Shown here: piece after piece, positions 44,360 to 52,821 of the stretch
How the letters are laid out: each line of letters opens with the position of its first letter
Position numbering within the stretch: position 1 is the stretch's first letter
NCBI RefSeq assembly: GCF_018305005.1
Contig: NZ_JAGQEG010000028.1
Span: 1 to 60,716 of the forward strand
From: Collimonas silvisoli
Lineage (GTDB): Bacteria; Pseudomonadota; Gammaproteobacteria; Burkholderiales; Burkholderiaceae_D
DNA length: 60,716 nt
Direction of reading: 5' to 3'
Translations under genes and position numbers: made by a program
Notes under the pieces: generated by a model
What the model was told of the DNA's origin: nothing
What the model saw: only the letters and a program-made list of their open reading frames with translations
The model's database searches: none

Positions 44360-45681
44360 GCGGATACCTTCGCCGCCGCGTGCCGGATGTCGCTTGCGCC
44401 CACCCCTGGATGATTGGAAAAGAAAGCCAGCAGACGCTCTTTGACGACAGCTTGTGAACAGTGCCGTTGCAGTTGCCGTACCGCGTGTTCCGCCATTTGC
44501 CAATATCGTTCAGGATCTTGTTTGGCGACGCGATAACTTTCCTTGTAGGCGCTAAGCAAAGTGCCCCAGTCGATGCGGTAACGCAAAGTACGATAGGCCT
44601 GGCGCGGATCGTGCGGCCAGTGGCTGGGCTCGGTGTTGGAGTCCAGCACAAATGCATTATCGCTATCGATATAGTCGGCCATGGCCGTGTTGACCGGCGC
44701 GATGGCGGGTTTGCCGCAAGACATGAATTCCATCAAAGGCAGACACTGGCCTTCGCCATGCGAGGTATTCAAGACATAGGTGGTTGCCGCCACCAGGTTT
44801 TCATAGTCGGCGTCGCTCAGGTAACCGTGAATCAGCAGAATCCGGCATTTGAACGGCGTCAGCTTGTAAATATTCTCTAATAAATTATCGATGCCGATGC
44901 GTGCATCATTGTGAGTCAGCTTCAGCACCAGCGTGGCGTCTTCGACATCGCGCAAGGCCCAGCAAAAAGCGCTGATCATGTCGTACCAGTTCTTGCGGCC
45001 GTCATACGGATTGAAGACCGAGGTATACACCACGCCGCCGATGTGCACCTTGACCGGCTCACGCTGGGCCAGCGCCGGCGGCCGCAGCAGATCCGGCTTG
45101 GGATGGCGCCGGCGCGGCGGGCTATATGGAGAAAGGTCGACGCTGCGGCTGTCGATCACGGTGCCGGCTACATTCAGCACGACGCCATCCGGATGATTGG
45201 CAATCGAACATTTTTCGCCCAATGCGGAAAACCGGTCCCAGACCGGAGCCGGAATGGCTGCCACCGGAAACTCCGGCGTCATCGCCTGCCGGACCGAATC
45301 CGCCGTATATGCGGAATGCGTGATCGCGCAACCAAGCTTGTTGAAGACATAGCGCCAGTCGTGGCGCGGTTCGCCAAGCCAGACCTCGTTGGGCAAGGTG
45401 CTGAATTCCCAGGCAAATACCGGAATAGTCGGACAAGCAAGATCGACCGCCGTTTTGTGCGGCGGCGAAAAAGACAGGAATACGCAGGATTCGCCGTGCG
45501 CTCTGGCGCTGCGGTAGATGGCGTCGACTTCGCGTGCAGGATCGCTGACGGCGACCACGATGCCAAGTTGCTCCAGCACCGGACGAAACTCTTTCAATAC
45601 GAAGTAGTAGCTGTATTCCGGCAAGCCCAGATTTGTCTCAATCGAGCCGGCGTTGGTATCGGAGTAAATAATAATGATCAT
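44356..45681 (-). CDS. Glycosyltransferase, group 1-like (paralog A, 441 aa)
   Basis: GT-B-like glycosyltransferase without a close named relative that I know. The N-terminal part has LGLPEYSYYFVLKEFRPVLEQLGI and VFLSFSPPHKTAVDLACPTIPVFAWEF. The C-terminal half has GGVVYTSVFNPYDGRKNWYDMISAFCWAL, then LNTSHGEGQCLPLMEFMSCGKPAIAPVNTAMADYI, the group-1 Glu motif. It shares every block with the upstream 45678-47273 gene, so the pair arose by duplication. Both ends overlap neighbours by ATGA (44356-44359 and 45678-45681). Confidence 0.88.
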   Translation of the reverse strand: MIIIIYSDTNAGSIETNLGLPEYSYYFVLKEFRPVLEQLGIVVAVSDPAREVDAIYRSARAHGESCVFLSFSPPHKTAVDLACPTIPVFAWEFSTLPNEVWLGEPRHDWRYVFNKLGCAITHSAYTADSVRQAMTPEFPVAAIPAPVWDRFSALGEKCSIANHPDGVVLNVAGTVIDSRSVDLSPYSPPRRRHPKPDLLRPPALAQREPVKVHIGGVVYTSVFNPYDGRKNWYDMISAFCWALRDVEDATLVLKLTHNDARIGIDNLLENIYKLTPFKCRILLIHGYLSDADYENLVAATTYVLNTSHGEGQCLPLMEFMSCGKPAIAPVNTAMADYIDSDNAFVLDSNTEPSHWPHDPRQAYRTLRYRIDWGTLLSAYKESYRVAKQDPERYWQMAEHAVRQLQRHCSQAVVKERLLAFFSNHPGVGASDIRHAAAKVSA

Positions 45682-47273
45682 CTGACACCGGGTTTCAGAA
45701 AGAAGTCACGCAACTGTTCCTTTACGACAGCCCCTGCGCAATAGGACGCCTGACGCGCCATGGCGTGCTCGCTCATCTCGATATATTTTTCCGGCTCCTG
45801 TTTTGCCACCCGATAGCTATCCTTATAGGCGCTACAGATTGATTCCCAGTCAAGCCGGTAGCGCAAGGTGCGAAACAGGTCGCGCGGATCGTGCGGCCAG
45901 ACATTGTGCTCAAGGCTGGACTTGACGATGAAGGCAGCGCCGTCATCGATATAATCTTCCATCGCTGTATGCAGCGGAACAATCACGGGCTTGCCGCAGC
46001 ACATGAATTCCATGAGCGGCAAACATAAACCTTCACACAGCGAAGTGTTGACGTAAAAGCTGGTGGCGCCGATCAATTCTTCATAGGTCGCGTCATCCAG
46101 GTAGGCATGCAAAGTCACGACCCGGCATTTGAACGGCGCCAACTGCGACAACAAGGTCAGCAAGGTGTTGTGATAGACCGACAAATCGCGCTCGTTCATC
46201 TTCAGGACCAGCGTCGCATCTTCCACATCGCGGAAGGTCCAGCAGAATGCCGTCACCATGTCGAACCAGTTCTTGCGGCCGTCCTTGGGACTGAGGATAG
46301 AGGTGTAAATCACGCCTTCCAGATTGACCACGGCTTCAGGTTCCTGGGCCGGGATTGCGGCTGGCGTTGGCTCTGGGATTGGCGTTGCCGCCGATGATGG
46401 CGGTGATTCTATCGGTATCGGCTGGGGCTTTCTGACTGGATTGCCAGTCAGGGCGCGTCCTAGCGCGTAACCGTTGCGCCCGCCCACCGCCACCATCTTG
46501 GCCAGCCACAAAGGCAGCAGATCGCGCAATGCCTCCCGGTACCATGTCAGCAGATGGCGCTTAGTCACAGCCAGTCGATAACGCAGGCTTTTTGCCGGCG
46601 ACGGCGATGGTGCTGGTGCTGGCGACTCCGGCAATGTTTGCACAACTGTCGGCGGCGCTTCGTGTTCCGTTACGGCTGCCACATCCGGACAGGAAAGATG
46701 CGCTATCAAACCGTCTGCAGACAAACCCAATAGATGACTATCGATCACCGTACCGCGCAGTTGAAGCGTGCTTTTCCTGGGCGGCAGGCAACGCCCAAAC
46801 CGCGCACGGGCATTGGCAAACTGCTCCCACAAAGGCGCCGGCAGGGCCAATACCGGAAATGCCGCCCCCATCGCATTTTTGACCGTACCAGCGGTATAGC
46901 TGGACAAGGTAATCGCTCTGCCGTGACGGGCAAACACCACGCGCCAGTCGTTACGGACATCGTCGTCCCATATTTCATCGGGAATATTGCTGTACTCCCA
47001 GGCGAAAACCGACAGCGTCGGGCACTTGAGATCGATCAGGGTCTTGTTCGGAGGAGAAAAAGAAAGGAACACGCATTCTTCGCCGCGCTGCAGGCATTCT
47101 TCAAACAAGGGGTCGACTTCGGCTTCCGGATGCTGCACCAAGGTGACCGTACCGAGCTCCGCCAAAACGGTGCGAAAAGCTTTCAAGACAAAGTAGTAGC
47201 TGTACTCTGGCAAACCAAGGCTTTTATCGATCGTACTTTCGCCAATATCCGAATACAGAATGAAATTCATCAA
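45678..47273 (-). CDS. Glycosyltransferase, group 1-like with Pro-rich insertion (paralog B, 531 aa)
   Basis: Paralog of the downstream gene and first gene of the leftward polysaccharide operon. It shares LGLPEYSYYFVLKAF, CVFLSFSPPNKT, FAWEYS, YTSILSPKDGRKNWFDMVTAFCW and CEGLCLPLMEFMCCGKPVIVP. Between residues about 200 and 310 it carries additional sequence absent from paralog A: two Pro/Ala/Ser-rich linkers (SPAPAPSPSPAKS; PEPTPAAIPAQEPEA) around a more hydrophobic basic stretch (YREALRDLLPLWLAKMVAVGG). That block may anchor the enzyme or its partner at the membrane. The promoter for the whole cluster is presumably upstream in 47274-47755. Confidence 0.88.
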   Translation of the reverse strand: MMNFILYSDIGESTIDKSLGLPEYSYYFVLKAFRTVLAELGTVTLVQHPEAEVDPLFEECLQRGEECVFLSFSPPNKTLIDLKCPTLSVFAWEYSNIPDEIWDDDVRNDWRVVFARHGRAITLSSYTAGTVKNAMGAAFPVLALPAPLWEQFANARARFGRCLPPRKSTLQLRGTVIDSHLLGLSADGLIAHLSCPDVAAVTEHEAPPTVVQTLPESPAPAPSPSPAKSLRYRLAVTKRHLLTWYREALRDLLPLWLAKMVAVGGRNGYALGRALTGNPVRKPQPIPIESPPSSAATPIPEPTPAAIPAQEPEAVVNLEGVIYTSILSPKDGRKNWFDMVTAFCWTFRDVEDATLVLKMNERDLSVYHNTLLTLLSQLAPFKCRVVTLHAYLDDATYEELIGATSFYVNTSLCEGLCLPLMEFMCCGKPVIVPLHTAMEDYIDDGAAFIVKSSLEHNVWPHDPRDLFRTLRYRLDWESICSAYKDSYRVAKQEPEKYIEMSEHAMARQASYCAGAVVKEQLRDFFLKPGVR

Positions 47274-47755
47274 AATCGTAATTTAATCGAATGTTAATCG
47301 TCAAAACGCTTGTCAAAACCAGCTGCAGTTTTGGCATATTGCTTTTTTAGACTTGTCTCAGCCCCGTAGTCGAGGCCATTCTTTGTTATGTAATGAGGAA
47401 GTGCGGCAACGGCAGTACGGCGCATCGACCAGAAAGTTTCCTTTCAGACACCCTCCCTATGACTGCCGATAATACCTGATACTGCGCGACGGTAGTACGA
47501 TGCGCGACGGCTTTAGAGCGGGAACCCTATTGTGTAAAAATGTAGCAATATATGAATATTCGATCCTCCTGTACTTGACAAGAAGCTCTCGGCTTGACGC
47601 TCAGTTTGCTTTTTGCTTATAGCGCAGCGGAATTCGGGCCAAATTCAGGCCAAACTCGGCGCCGGCTGGCATTGGGCGGGATTTGCGGGATACTGGCGGC
47701 TGCAAGAACGCTGGGCGATTAGCGTTTGCAGCCGGTAAGGTAGGGCGATTGAAGA
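47274..47755. other. Intergenic region upstream of the polysaccharide operon
   Basis: A 482-bp gap between the divergent ends of the operon's first gene and the DUF4096 gene. The 70 bp next to the operon are AT-rich (TTTAATCGA, TGTTAATCG) and are the likely promoter area. Two imperfect copies of ACGGyAGTACGryGC lie near 47409-47424 and 47489-47504. Near 47635-47660 short repeats of the type 'ATTCrGGCCAAA' occur twice. I found no JUMPstart/ops element and no ORF. Confidence 0.4.
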
Positions 47756-48226
47756 TCAGCCGGTCTGGCTGTCATCGGTGACCAGCCACACCCACGACGA
47801 AGACAATTCGTCGGCGCGCGCCGGTTTTGCATTCGCACTCACGGCTGAAGCCATGGCACGTCCATAAATTTTCACGTTAGTCCGCCTGATCGATCTTTCC
47901 GTATTCAATCGGGTATGTTCGTCGCCAAGGGTGACAATTGCCCCCAGCATTGCTTGCAGTGCATGATCGTCAGCCAGATTTTCAGACAGGCGCCGCCAGA
48001 CATCGGCTTTGGTCCAGCGCCGAAACCGCATGTAGCTGGTTCTCCAGCGGCCGAATTGCGGCGGCAAATTGCTCCATGAGCCGAATTTCAGCGCAACCCA
48101 CAACACCGCCTCCATGAATAGACGATTGTCGCGGCCGCACATCCCGGAATCCCCAGGCCGTCCGACCAATAGAGGTTCCAGTTTCTCCCACTGAACATCG
48201 CGAAGAACGCCATCAATTTTCTGCAT
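47756..48226 (-). CDS. Orphan IS5-type transposase OrfA-like protein (DUF4096)
   Basis: A 156-aa protein from the ATG at 48226 (an upstream ATG at 48283 is possible). Residues about 8-95 match the DUF4096 N-terminal domain of IS5-group transposases: VQWEKLEPLL, GMCGRDNRLFMEAVLWVALKFGSWSNLPPQFGRW, then YMRFRRWTKADVWRRL. The DDE catalytic part that would follow is missing, replaced by about 50 residues of unrecognised sequence ending SSSWVWLVTDDSQTG. No terminal inverted repeats or target duplications were seen. It is either an IS remnant or a retained DNA-binding protein. Confidence 0.7.
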   Translation of the reverse strand: MQKIDGVLRDVQWEKLEPLLVGRPGDSGMCGRDNRLFMEAVLWVALKFGSWSNLPPQFGRWRTSYMRFRRWTKADVWRRLSENLADDHALQAMLGAIVTLGDEHTRLNTERSIRRTNVKIYGRAMASAVSANAKPARADELSSSWVWLVTDDSQTG

Positions 48227-48696
48227 CTTTTTACTCTTTGATTGTTGAAAATGAATCAAGCGCATCGACTTGCCTTTTGGCAAATCTCTTTTTCTTTTGG
48301 AAATCGCTTGTCCAGGTCCAATCGGTTAACCCTGCCGCTATGCATTCACCGGTTTGTTAAATCGGGCGACAGCACGCAAGCAAAGAGTAAAAGCAAGAGG
48401 CTTACGAAACCACCTAAAAACTCAATCTTTAACTATGGTTGACAAAAATTAACAATATTTAACTGTTCAATGACGTCAGATAGACACCTATTATTTCCTA
48501 TGGAAAATTAAATCGATTTAACTATTTCTTTTAGTTAATGTTTATTGTCCGTTGGTTTGGCGCGGATCCGGCAGCAACGCCGCAAGTTCATAGGCGTCAG
48601 ATTACGGACCGTGAACGCGCCAGCCGCAAACTGGGGCCGTGGGGCTACACGCATTCCAGGAAACAAAACACGTGGTCACAGCGCTATCCGGCTAAA
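48227..48696. other. AT-rich region with repeated TTAAC motifs and a palindrome
   Basis: A 470-bp gap upstream of the DUF4096 gene and downstream of the orphan binding-protein gene. The part from 48420 to 48540 is strikingly AT-rich compared with the rest of the window. It holds the TTAAC array listed below. The right-hand 150 bp contain no feature I recognise. The + strand ORF 48538-49338 is antisense to the binding protein and rejected. Confidence 0.45.
48429..48538. repeat. Cluster of TTAAC motifs with a 14-bp AT palindrome
   Basis: TTAAC occurs at 48429-48433, 48449-48453, 48459-48463 and 48518-48522, and as GTTAA at 48534-48538. The first three are spaced 20 and 10 bp, i.e. on one face of the helix. 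TTAAATCGATTTAA (48508-48521) is a perfect palindrome. This looks like a multi-site binding array upstream of the DUF4096 gene. Confidence 0.5.
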
Positions 48697-49827
48697 TCAG
48701 TGCAGGAATCTGCCGCTCTTGGCAACCATGGTCAAATCGACGAACTCCGAGCCGTTGTGATTGCTTGGGCTGAAGGTAACGAAATAGCCGCCGGCGTCAT
48801 AATGGTTGACGGTTTCCAAGGCCCGGATCAAGCCATCGCGCGACAAATTGCTGCCGGCGCGTTTAAGGCCTTCCACCAAAACCTTGGCAGCAATGAAACC
48901 TTCCATGCTGACGTAATCCCATTCTTTCTTGCCGTCTTGCAGATAGTATTTGCGGTACTCCTTGACGATGCCATTCACTTCATCCCAAGGCGCCGGCATC
49001 ACCTGTGCAATCTGCACCCCGCTGGCATCCTTGCCCAGCGCGTTCACCAGCTGCTGGCTGCCGACGAACGAAATGTTCCAGAACGATGGCGGACTGCCGG
49101 CGGCGATCATGGCCTTGATGAAAGCAGCGCTGGAATTGTAGGCCGACACCAGGATCACCGTCTGCGGTTTGCTTTGGCGGATCTTGGCGACCGCATCGCT
49201 GACGTCCACGCTATTGCGCTCGACCGTGCCCAAGCCGGCAACCTCGATGCCGCGCTTCTTCAATGCCTGTGTCACTCCCTCCAGGCCAGCCTTGCCATAG
49301 GCGTCATTCTGATAGAAGACTGCAATCCGCTTCAATGACAGGGTGGTGATCTGCTGCACGATTTTTTCAGTCTCGGCAAAATAGCTGGCGCGGATGTTGA
49401 AGATATTCCGGTTGAAAGGTTCGCGCAGCGATTGAGCGCCGGTAAAGGGCGCGAAAAATGGCATCTTGGCCTTGGTCACTGCTGGAATCGAGGCATTCGA
49501 GGTGGGCGTACCGACATACCCGAACAAGGCCAGTACCTCGTCTTGTTCAATGAACTGCTTGGTATTGGCAGCCGCGCGGTCCGGTTCATAACCGTCGTCC
49601 AGCGTCTTCAGAATGATTTTTCTGCCGAACACGCCGCCGCTGGCGTTGACCTGATCGAAATACGCCTGGGCACCGTCATGCATGCCCTTACCCAACTCCT
49701 TGGCAGGTCCGGTAAACGCGGCCGACTGGCCGAGAGTAATGGTGGTGGCGGTGACACCGGTCTCAGCGCGGCAGAAGGCGCTTGCCAACAGCAGGGATGA
49801 CAGGAGCAGTAGTTTATGAAGTCGCAT
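48697..49827 (-). CDS. Branched-chain amino-acid-type ABC substrate-binding protein (orphan)
   Basis: Periplasmic binding protein of 376 aa (Peripla_BP_6/LivJ family). I chose the ATG at 49827, which starts a clean signal peptide (MRLHKLLLLSSLLLASAFCRA); an upstream ATG at 49887 adds 20 unlikely residues. Mature landmarks: TTITLGQSAAFTGPAKELGKGMHDGAQAYFDQVNASGGVFGRKI, GYVGTPTSNASIPAV and FYQNDAYGKAGLEGV. No permease or ATPase gene is adjacent, so it may work with a distant transporter or as a sensor ligand binder. The ligand is unknown; family members bind amino acids, amides, urea or aromatics. Confidence 0.92.
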   Translation of the reverse strand: MRLHKLLLLSSLLLASAFCRAETGVTATTITLGQSAAFTGPAKELGKGMHDGAQAYFDQVNASGGVFGRKIILKTLDDGYEPDRAAANTKQFIEQDEVLALFGYVGTPTSNASIPAVTKAKMPFFAPFTGAQSLREPFNRNIFNIRASYFAETEKIVQQITTLSLKRIAVFYQNDAYGKAGLEGVTQALKKRGIEVAGLGTVERNSVDVSDAVAKIRQSKPQTVILVSAYNSSAAFIKAMIAAGSPPSFWNISFVGSQQLVNALGKDASGVQIAQVMPAPWDEVNGIVKEYRKYYLQDGKKEWDYVSMEGFIAAKVLVEGLKRAGSNLSRDGLIRALETVNHYDAGGYFVTFSPSNHNGSEFVDLTMVAKSGRFLH

Positions 49828-50030
49828 GCGAAATCCGATTATTCGTTTAGATAATAAAGTTGAAGAACATTGCAAAATTCGACACAATCGATGTTAGCGC
49901 TACCGAAAATCGCCGATGAAATTTGTTGCAGCGCAAAAAATTTCTGCCAAGTTAAACGCAAAGGGGGTAATGCTGTCAAGCAAGTCAACCTTGTTTTGTG
50001 CGCTGGCGGGTATAAATAGCCATGAATGTA

Positions 50031-50049
50031 TATAATGAGAATCATTATT
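50031..50049 (+). promoter_or_regulatory. Fur box upstream of feoAB
   Basis: The 19 bases from 50031 match the classic Fur consensus at 16 of 19 positions, including the core AATGAGAATCATT. The site lies 15 bp before the feoA ATG, so iron-loaded Fur would block transcription of the iron-uptake operon. Confidence 0.9.
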
Positions 50050-50064
50050 GATCATGGCTTTTGT

Positions 50065-50313
50065 ATGAGACTTTGTGATTTGACGCCGTTTACGCCCGCA
50101 GTGATTGAGCATGTAGAAGACGTGCTGGAGCAAGACCCGATTGCCAAGCGCCTGCGCGAACTGGGTTTTGTCCACGGCGAAGCCGTCAGCCTGGTGGCGC
50201 GCGGCCCGGTCGGCGCCGATCCGCTGATGATACAGATCGGCTTCACCCGTTTTGCCCTGCGTCGCGCCGAGGCGCACCGGGTCCACGTCACCCCTGCTCA
50301 TCCAGCTGTCTGA
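50065..50313 (+). CDS. feoA: Ferrous iron transport protein A (FeoA)
   Basis: Small SH3-like cytoplasmic protein (82 aa) that assists FeoB. Starting at the ATG at 50065 the sequence is MRLCDLTPFTPAVIEHV, followed by RLRELGFVHGEAVSLVARGPVGADPLMIQIGFTRFALRRAEAHRV, the FeoA pattern. An ATG at 50026 would place 13 more codons across the Fur box and is rejected. The ribosome-binding site is weak. feoB begins 12 bp after its stop. Confidence 0.93.
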   Translation: MRLCDLTPFTPAVIEHVEDVLEQDPIAKRLRELGFVHGEAVSLVARGPVGADPLMIQIGFTRFALRRAEAHRVHVTPAHPAV

Positions 50314-50324
50314 ATCCCCGCATA

Positions 50325-52169
50325 ATGTCTAGCGCATCCTCCCTCCGCATCGCCCTGGTCGGCAACCCCAACTGCGGCAAGACCGCCCTGTTCAACCAAT
50401 TGACCGGAAGCCGCCAGAAAGTGGCGAACTATGCCGGCGTCACGGTAGAACGCAAGGAAGGCCGCTTCACCGCACCATCCGGACGCGTGTTCCAATTGCT
50501 CGACCTGCCCGGCGCGTATAGCCTGGAAGCAACCAGCCCGGATGAGATGATTACCCGCAAAGTCTGCCTCGGCCAGATGCCCGGCGAAGCGTTGCCGGAT
50601 CTGGTGGTTTGTGTGGCGGATGCAACCAATCTGCGCCTGCACCTGCGGTTTGTACTGGAAGTCAAACGGCTGGGCCGGCCCGTGGTGCTGGCGTTGAACA
50701 TGATGGACGCCGCCCGCAAACGCGGCATCACCATCGACCGCGAAGAGCTGGAACGTCGTCTCGGTATTCCCGTAATTGAAACCGTGGCGGTACGCAGCGG
50801 CGGCGCGCGCGCGCTGATCCAACACCTGGATCAGGCCGCTGCCCCGGCTCCAACGCCAGCAAGCGGCAGCGCCGACGACGACTTGCACGCAGAAGTGCGC
50901 AGCATGCTGGCGGCGGCGGTCAGCATGCCGCGCAACACTTCGGTAATCGACGATGCGGTCGATCGCTGGGTATTGCATCCGGCATTCGGACTGGCGCTGC
51001 TGGCAGCCATCATGTTCTTTATTTTCCAGGCGGTTTTTTCCTGGGCGCAGCCGCTGATGCAAGGCATCCAGGCCGGCGTAGGCGCAGTCGGCGCCTGGGT
51101 TGCCGCTGCGATGCCGGAAAGCCTGCTACGCAGCCTGATCAGTGATGGCATCTTCGGCGGCTTGGGTACAGTGCTGGTATTTTTGCCGCAAATCCTGATT
51201 CTGTTTTTCTTTATCCTGATGCTGGAAGAATCCGGCTATCTGCCGCGCGCCGCCTTCCTGCTCGACCGCATGATGTTCAAGGCCGGCCTCACCGGCCGTT
51301 CCTTCATCCCGCTGCTGTCGAGTTTTGCCTGCGCCATTCCTGGCATCATGGCCACCCGCAGCATTCAAGACCCGCGCGATCGCCTCACCACCATCCTGGT
51401 GGCGCCGCTGATGACTTGCTCAGCACGGCTGCCGGTATACACACTGCTGATCGCCGCCTTCATTCCGAACCGCAGCGTGTGGAGCCTGTTCAATATGCAA
51501 GGCATCGTCCTGTTCGTACTGTACGTGGCCGGGATCGTCAGCGCGCTGGCGGTATCCTGGGTCATCAAGCGCGTGCGCAAGGACAAGAGCGAGCATGCAT
51601 TGCTGATGGAATTGCCGTCCTACCGCTTGCCCAGCCCTCGCAACATCGCCATCGGCCTGTGGGAACGAGCGCTGATCTTTTTACGCCGGGTCACCACCAT
51701 CATCCTGGCGCTGACCGTACTGCTGTGGTTCCTATCGACCTTCCCCGGCCCGCCGCCAGGCGCGACTATGCCGGCCATCGATTACAGCCTGGCCGGCAGG
51801 ATCGGCCATCTGCTGGAATACATCTTTGCCCCTATCGGCTTTAACTGGCAGATCTGCATTGCGCTGGTGCCAGGCATGGCAGCGCGCGAAGTTGCCGTGT
51901 CGGCACTGGGAACTGTATATGCCATGTCTGGCGGTGAAGACATGATTGCTTCGCAACTGGGGCCGATGATTGCCCATCAATGGTCGTTGGCGACTGCGCT
52001 GGCGCTGCTGGCCTGGTACGTGTTTGCACCGCAATGCATGTCGACACTGGCAGTGATGCGGCGCGAAACCAATTCCTGGAAGATTGTCGCCGTCGCTAGC
52101 ACCTACCTGTTTGGCCTGGCTTACCTTGCGGCTTTCCTCACCTACCAAATTACGAAGCTCCTGACATGA
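50325..52169 (+). CDS. feoB: Ferrous iron transporter FeoB
   Basis: Main Fe(II) uptake protein, 614 aa, in the inner membrane. The N-terminal G domain has G1 GNPNCGKT (13-20), the G2/G3 region with LLDLPGAYSLE and LNMMDAARKRG as G4. Gate motifs follow: LPRAAFLLDRMMFKAGLTGRSFIPLLSSFACAIPGIMATR and APLMTCSARLPVY, with the conserved Cys. At 614 aa it is shorter than E. coli FeoB (773 aa); the spacer and C-terminal part are reduced, common in betaproteobacteria. It overlaps the following gene by ATGA. Confidence 0.95.
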   Translation: MSSASSLRIALVGNPNCGKTALFNQLTGSRQKVANYAGVTVERKEGRFTAPSGRVFQLLDLPGAYSLEATSPDEMITRKVCLGQMPGEALPDLVVCVADATNLRLHLRFVLEVKRLGRPVVLALNMMDAARKRGITIDREELERRLGIPVIETVAVRSGGARALIQHLDQAAAPAPTPASGSADDDLHAEVRSMLAAAVSMPRNTSVIDDAVDRWVLHPAFGLALLAAIMFFIFQAVFSWAQPLMQGIQAGVGAVGAWVAAAMPESLLRSLISDGIFGGLGTVLVFLPQILILFFFILMLEESGYLPRAAFLLDRMMFKAGLTGRSFIPLLSSFACAIPGIMATRSIQDPRDRLTTILVAPLMTCSARLPVYTLLIAAFIPNRSVWSLFNMQGIVLFVLYVAGIVSALAVSWVIKRVRKDKSEHALLMELPSYRLPSPRNIAIGLWERALIFLRRVTTIILALTVLLWFLSTFPGPPPGATMPAIDYSLAGRIGHLLEYIFAPIGFNWQICIALVPGMAAREVAVSALGTVYAMSGGEDMIASQLGPMIAHQWSLATALALLAWYVFAPQCMSTLAVMRRETNSWKIVAVASTYLFGLAYLAAFLTYQITKLLT

Positions 52170-52462
52170 CGCCATTTCTCGTAATCCAAGCCATCGTGAT
52201 CGGCGTCGCCGTAATCACCAGCCTGCTCTACGCCTGCCGCCGCCTGATGCCAGCCACCAGCCAACGCTGGCAAGCGGCATTGGCGAACGCCCTGAGCGCC
52301 GCTTCTCGACCAACTGCGTTGCGCGCGATCGGCAAGCGCCTGCAGCCGGCCGCATCTGCCGGAGGATGCGGCAGCGGTTGCGGCTCGTGCTCCACCGGAT
52401 GCGGTTCGGCATCCACCGCTACTCAACAACCGTTGCAGTTCCGCGAACGCTCACGCGAATAA
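52166..52462 (+). CDS. FeoB-associated Cys-rich membrane protein (DUF6587-like)
   Basis: A 98-aa protein whose start overlaps the feoB stop (ATGA). One N-terminal transmembrane helix (FLVIQAIVIGVAVITSLLYA) is followed by a basic stretch and a Gly/Ser/Cys cluster (GGCGSGCGSCSTGCGS), with four Cys in a CxxxCxxCxxxC arrangement. Similar small proteins often follow FeoB and may take the place of FeoC or handle iron at the inner face; that role is inference. No FeoC gene was seen. Confidence 0.8.
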   Translation: MTPFLVIQAIVIGVAVITSLLYACRRLMPATSQRWQAALANALSAASRPTALRAIGKRLQPAASAGGCGSGCGSCSTGCGSASTATQQPLQFRERSRE

Positions 52463-52531
52463 AAATCAGGGAAACTGTTTTTAAGCGGCGAGGAGGCCTG
52501 CTGGACGATTATCAGACGCCGCCCCCACGCA

Positions 52532-52762
52532 CTACGAGAGCGCCGGCAATTTGAGCACCGTCACCCGGTCGATAAAAAATTCGCCATCGACACACTTCCG
52601 ATGCGGCACACCGGCAACCTTGAATCCCGGACCGCCCTCTGCCACCCAAATCTTGGCAACCGTATCGAAATCCTCCAGCTCCAGTCCAAGCAGCGGCGCC
52701 GACAGCACGAATTGCGCGCCTTCTTTTTGTCTTGCCAAAACTTCTTCAATCGTCTTTGCCAT
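52532..52762 (-). CDS. Hypothetical protein, 76 aa
   Basis: I do not recognise a family. It begins MAKTIEEVLARQKEGAQFVLSAPLLGLELEDFD, giving an amphipathic helix, and ends with short strands (KVAGVPHRKCVDGEFFIDRVTVLKL). No signal or membrane segment. It lies between the convergent feo operon and the Lrp gene and is read toward feo. The CDS has good codon use and no better ORF overlaps it. Confidence 0.6.
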   Translation of the reverse strand: MAKTIEEVLARQKEGAQFVLSAPLLGLELEDFDTVAKIWVAEGGPGFKVAGVPHRKCVDGEFFIDRVTVLKLPALS

Positions 52763-52821
52763 GATTTCAATCTAAATTGCGAGCTTATTCATTATCCGGG
52801 TAACGCCAAGAACACAGCGCC

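Noticed and set aside
47756-48283. Complete IS5-type insertion sequence
   Set aside because: Only the OrfA-like part exists; no DDE domain, terminal inverted repeats or target duplication could be found.
48538-49338. 266-codon + strand ORF
   Set aside because: Antisense to the periplasmic binding protein gene and without domain features.
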